From Spirometra erinaceieuropaei (taxonomy: Eukaryota; Platyhelminthes; Cestoda; Diphyllobothriidea; Diphyllobothriidae), in NCBI GenBank assembly GCA_902702965.1, contig CACRXP010000139.1:1159806-1223805 (forward strand): a DNA stretch of 64,000 bases. The letters are read 5' to 3'. Below the pieces are notes generated by a model. It did no database searches, was not told the origin of the DNA, and saw only the letters and a program-made list of their open reading frames with translations. This document shows positions 60,265 to 64,000 of this stretch, piece by piece. The position numbers and the translations under genes are program-made. Each line of letters starts with the position of its first letter. Position 1 is the first letter of the stretch.

Positions 60265-60353
60265 ACTGTTACTGTCGCGCTATAAAACTATTGCCTAAGT
60301 CAGACACAAGTACGTCATAACTCAGGCAATAGTATGATGGCGCAAAGAGAACA
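60265..60353. other. Long imperfect hairpin, about 35-bp arms
   Basis: The left arm CTGTTACTGTCGCGCTATAAA and ACTATTGCCTAAGT pairs with ACTCAGGCAATAGT and ATGATGGCGCAAAGAGAACAG. The inner 14 bp pair with a single mismatch, the outer part with several. The loop is about 19 bases. It could be a miRNA-like precursor, a tiny foldback element or a diverged palindrome. Confidence 0.55.
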
Positions 60354-62189
60354 GCTAGTTATTATAGTCTACAGCACCTGACTCTAGAAGTTAACATATT
60401 TGAATAGACTTGACACCTAATTTTTCAGACAAAGCTGTACGTAAAACCTTTTGGCCAATTTAAAATGCATAGAAACCTTGTCTTCTAAATGGCGTAACTA
60501 TATAAATTACATAACTGTAACATTCGTTTGATTTGGCTTTTAATAAGATGTCATCATCTCAAAACAGCATCCACAGACTTAAATATAAACATTCCTGGAC
60601 CATTTTACTAATATCATGTTAATTGGACTATTTAACCATGTTATTTGGACGACTTGGTCGAAGCAAAAAAACGGCATATCCCTGTCTTCCTCAACCAGTC
60701 ACTCGGCTTTTGTTGGTTCCTATCAGCTGGTCCGCAAACGTTTATGCCTTAGGTCCTGCGCCTTAAAATAATGAGGATGACGTTTAATATGCTTAGATTT
60801 AGATGAAAACATTTAAAGTTCACAGGTAACGCAAACCGCAAAACAAAGTTAAAAGGATAGTGGTAGGCTATATTATTTCATTATCTTAAATTCTTTTTGC
60901 ATTTGAGAGTGTGTCTGTGTACAAACCGGACATTACTCTCACCTTCGGTTGATGGCCTTAAACAAAGTTCATGCAGAAGAATCGGTAATATTTGAATTTG
61001 TAGGAGGGTTTTTTGTCCTAACTCAAAAATGATGTGAAAATGTTTTAACGTTGTACTGAGATATGACGAGTGAAATATCCTACCTTACAAGTCAGCCAGA
61101 GGAGAGATTCCTTAATTTTAATACCATATAGTAAAAGAATATATTTGACTAGTATAATTTTGTTCGCAAGTTGAAGATATCCAAAATAATGACTGTAAAC
61201 CCTAATATGAATAGGCAATTGTTCAGATACTCCTCACAGTCCTTTATACACCCTTGTCAAAGGAGCAAAAAATTGTCCATGTAGCACTTATGCCAAAGTT
61301 CTAAATGCTTTCTCCAAACCGGTGTCGAATAATTTCTCTCCCCTTTCTGACTTGCCCTAAAGTATTTATTGGATTGTCCGCAAGACAGACTGTGGTTCAG
61401 CCAGTTTCACTTTGCGTTTTTTTGTTATCGCCACCAATGAGTATGCTGACAATCTATACACTCTAACAATCGCTACAAGGTTTAGCAGAAATCGCGTGGT
61501 TCATTTAAAAAACTTTACTGTATACACTGTACTGGGGGTTGCTTCAGTACAAAAATTCAGATACAGTTGGCCAACTAGAACGATCAATCGATTGTTTGTT
61601 ACGGAGTTCAATCGTTATTTTTAATGCCTGCTGTTTTCTTATTTTCATGCTGCTGATTCATGTGTTTCTTACTTTTTTCCTATTCTTTTTATGGTTTTCC
61701 CAAGGACAGTGTTCCTTAAGCTTGACCTTTTAACTCCCTAGCGTTCTTCACTATTACTTTTTTAGTGATAGCGCCTTCCAGCGGGGACCAAGTAACATTC
61801 TATGGTCGAACTACTCCAGGTAGAACACGCTATTGCAATTCGGATCTTGTAAAAGGAAAGGTCCGGTTTACGTGTACCGCACATTTCATAGCATTCAACA
61901 AAATATTTAAACAGCTACAGCTCCTATTTCTCTTCCTCATTCAGTTTTTGAATTCGCTTTTGAAGTTAGTAATGCGCTATGTATTAACATTTTCCATTAT
62001 AGTCTGGTAGTGGAGAAGTAGTTTCGTTAAAATCACACATACATCCCTTCAAAAAGTTAAACATTTTTGATATTGGTACCTAAACTCTTTTAAGACCGGA
62101 TTTAAATAGTATCAGGATAACCCAAAACAGCCGATTTAAGCACTTTTACAATGCCAAATTTTTGCGCATATGCGTTAACACATTAGTAC

Positions 62190-62262
62190 GTCCCAGCCCT
62201 GTCAGCACCAGCCCAGCACAACCCAGTCTGGCCCAAATGGACCAGGTCAGGCTATAGTTGGG
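62190..62262. repeat. CCCAG-rich degenerate short repeat
   Basis: CCCAGCCCTGTCAGCACCAGCCCAGCACAACCCAGTCTGGCCC shows a loose CCAGC/CCAGN pentamer-like repetition, followed by its rough complement GGTCAGG...GGGTTGG. It is a decayed simple repeat or minisatellite. Confidence 0.4.
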
Positions 62263-62421
62263 TTGGAGTAAGCTACATATGTAGTGTTTTAAATTTATGT
62301 AACTTCGCCGTATTTACTTTTTACCAAAAATAAGCACTTGAGGTAATACTTTTGTTTACAAATACATGAAAACCGCTCGAAAAAATGAAAAATCCAGAAG
62401 ACGCACAACCATCTTATGTAA

Positions 62422-62467
62422 CCTAATTTAAATTAGGTAACATTTGACATATGACAATTGTCATATG
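62422..62467. other. Two adjacent perfect palindromes (16 and 20 bp)
   Basis: CCTAATTTAAATTAGG (62422-62437) and CATATGACAATTGTCATATG (62448-62467) are each exactly self-complementary and are separated by 10 bases. A near-palindrome GGCCACATGGCC follows at once. The - strand frame 62461-62673 begins here and contains a CVICKREC motif, but I cannot assign it. Confidence 0.85.
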
Positions 62468-62679
62468 GCCACATGGCCCCTTCGCTCAGGCAACTCATAC
62501 AACGTACATGCGTAGTCATCTTGTAAAAAGGCAAATTTTCGTATAACCAGGTCGCTAAGAGTGGACATTATCTTCAAAGACACAGTTTTAAAAAAGTCTG
62601 CTATATCATTCCAATGACGCACACATTCGCGCTTACATATAACACACTTCAAAGTTGTGACCATCTTGTCCAAATTGAC

Positions 62680-64000
62680 ATGAGTAGTGCAGATAAACGA
62701 CTTTTATTTCCAGATAAAATAATTCATTTACGTATCAGGAGTCTAGAAATTTCTCATTTTTTGTGAATTTCGACTCCGTTTTGCAATTTATTTTGTCCCC
62801 AGCTTTTTCTGAGGAGGATGTGGCAATGATGCTATTTTCATGTAGCGGAATTACTAATTTTATGGTTGAGGTCAACATCAGCGACGGGTAATCGATTCAA
62901 AGCCTCAAAAGAAGAACATTCAAAGCTCAATTAAAACGGCGGGAGACCCTTTAACCATTCTCATAACTAAGACTCTTGCTTCTGGAGCCGTTATTAGCAC
63001 GCTATTTCGTAAAAATATGCAAGACTGTGCATACTTCATACGAGTTCTACCTGAGTTGGCTCCCTCATCTCACGTTTTGGGTGAACAGTGTCAACTTTAA
63101 AAGTCTCAAGTACTTACTCACTCCGTGGGTATTGACTACACTACGGGTCAATGTCCCATTATCCTACTCATAAAACGAGGTTAGACCTCGCGTCGGCGTG
63201 CCTGACTTTGCTTGACATGTGTCTATTTGTGTTCAAGAACCTAGCAAACTTCACGATGCTGAAGATTTCAACAATTTAAGTAAAAGTCTGTGGGCATTCT
63301 GTTCACTGTCTCACACTTGTAGAATATGTCATTTCTATCGTCTCGAATATAACTAAAATGGCTGGATTTATCGCCCATACTCTAAAATTTTAGACCTTGC
63401 CTTCCAAATTACCAAGCAACAATGTTATCGTGAATCCTGCTTCTTTTGAGGCGGCCTCCTGCATTCAAAGAAGTGGCTAAACACGTTTTCAGTCTTACAC
63501 CTTTGCTCAAAAGAAATTTCACTCTGGATAAACGAATGCCTTCAAAAACGATTGTAGGCGGATCACTGGCGTTGATCCTCCATGGCTTCATTAGTCAAAA
63601 AGGATTATTGTATCATTCAATTTGCAGAACAATCTTAATTCTTTCTCCGTTTTCGAGTTAAAAGTTTATATTCCTGCCTTGTGCGTTTTTGGGCGACACT
63701 CATTACGTTCTGCAATTCATTCTTCGTGAGCCCGATTGTGCACAGGCGCTCGAAATCCCCAGATCCAAGATAAGTTAAAACTGGTCATTACTCGTAGATT
63801 TTGGCCTTTTTTGCATCATCCAAGTGCATAAGTGGTAGGAAAATAATACCTTAATCGCTATGCATCCAGGCCACACGCAAACAGGCAGACGTCTGTTGCA
63901 CTCTTAGCGAACTGCTTATGTTTTGTATGTTGTACGAGTCCTATGACAGCAGCAAGCTGGCGGGCGGACAGAATGGAATCGAGTGAGATCCTAACCACAA
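62680..64000. other. Non-coding stretch to the window end, nothing recognised
   Basis: Short frames only, including opposing 60- and 71-codon frames at 63.41-63.66 kb without known motifs. No element ends or RNA genes seen. Confidence 0.4.

Noticed and set aside
1..64000. CRISPR array, phage, operon or bacterial defence system
   Set aside because: No regular direct repeats with spacers, no long tandem ORFs and no ribosome binding sites. Splicing and SINEs show a eukaryotic nuclear genome.

Overview
The window looks like eukaryotic, AT-rich, gene-poor and repeat-dense DNA. My best reading is a flatworm, most likely a tapeworm of the Spirometra/Dibothriocephalus type. This is inference. It rests on three things: several GT-AG introns of about 33-47 nt in the readable genes (micro-introns typical of parasitic flatworms), at least three decayed Penelope-like elements (PLEs) with the flatworm-style GIY-YIG tail, and many copies of a tRNA-derived SINE. 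There is no sign of operons, ribosome binding sites, phage or CRISPR. Nearly all open frames of 60 codons or more are chance frames. The real coding DNA sits in short exons that an ORF scan misses.

Layout. 1-40.5 kb: no convincing host gene. This part holds PLE relics (4.68-4.80, 26.6-27.6 and 38.3-38.8 kb), SINE copies (7.15 and 24.4-24.85 kb), an AT-rich dispersed repeat called family C here (16.5-17.2, 34.6-34.85 and 37.0-37.7 kb, plus an inverted pair at 10.7-11.7 kb), a 240-bp-arm inverted repeat around a 275-bp centre (27.83-28.58 kb), a GC/CpG-richer block at 6.25-6.79 kb and simple repeats. 40.9-47.1 kb, + strand: a chain of phase-compatible short exons. The first part (40.9-46.44 kb) reads like the C-terminal half of FANCD2, the Fanconi-anaemia crosslink-repair protein. 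It is followed closely by exons (46.5-47.1 kb) that resemble part of codanin-1. Both identities come from memory and are tentative. A microsatellite, a PLE-like end with a hammerhead-like hairpin, and SINEs lie in the introns. 47.7-48.4 kb, - strand: a broken Tc1/mariner transposase. 48.9-49.8 kb: inverted SINE units with a second SINE nested inside. 51.7-52.06 and 57.5-57.86 kb: two inverted copies of another dispersed repeat. 54.05-55.04 kb, - strand: the best-supported gene, five short exons with four micro-introns, encoding the end of a protein like the KY/hillarin (kyphoscoliosis peptidase) family. 56.6 kb: a three-step compound microsatellite. 58-64 kb: no gene seen, but a run of perfect palindromes and hairpins.

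The genes do not form one pathway. Two observations tie the window together. Three reading-frame breaks in the two best genes each disappear if one base is removed from a homopolymer run, which suggests over-called homopolymers rather than true pseudogenes. And the mobile elements repeatedly sit as inverted pairs. All identities were made by eye; no search was run.
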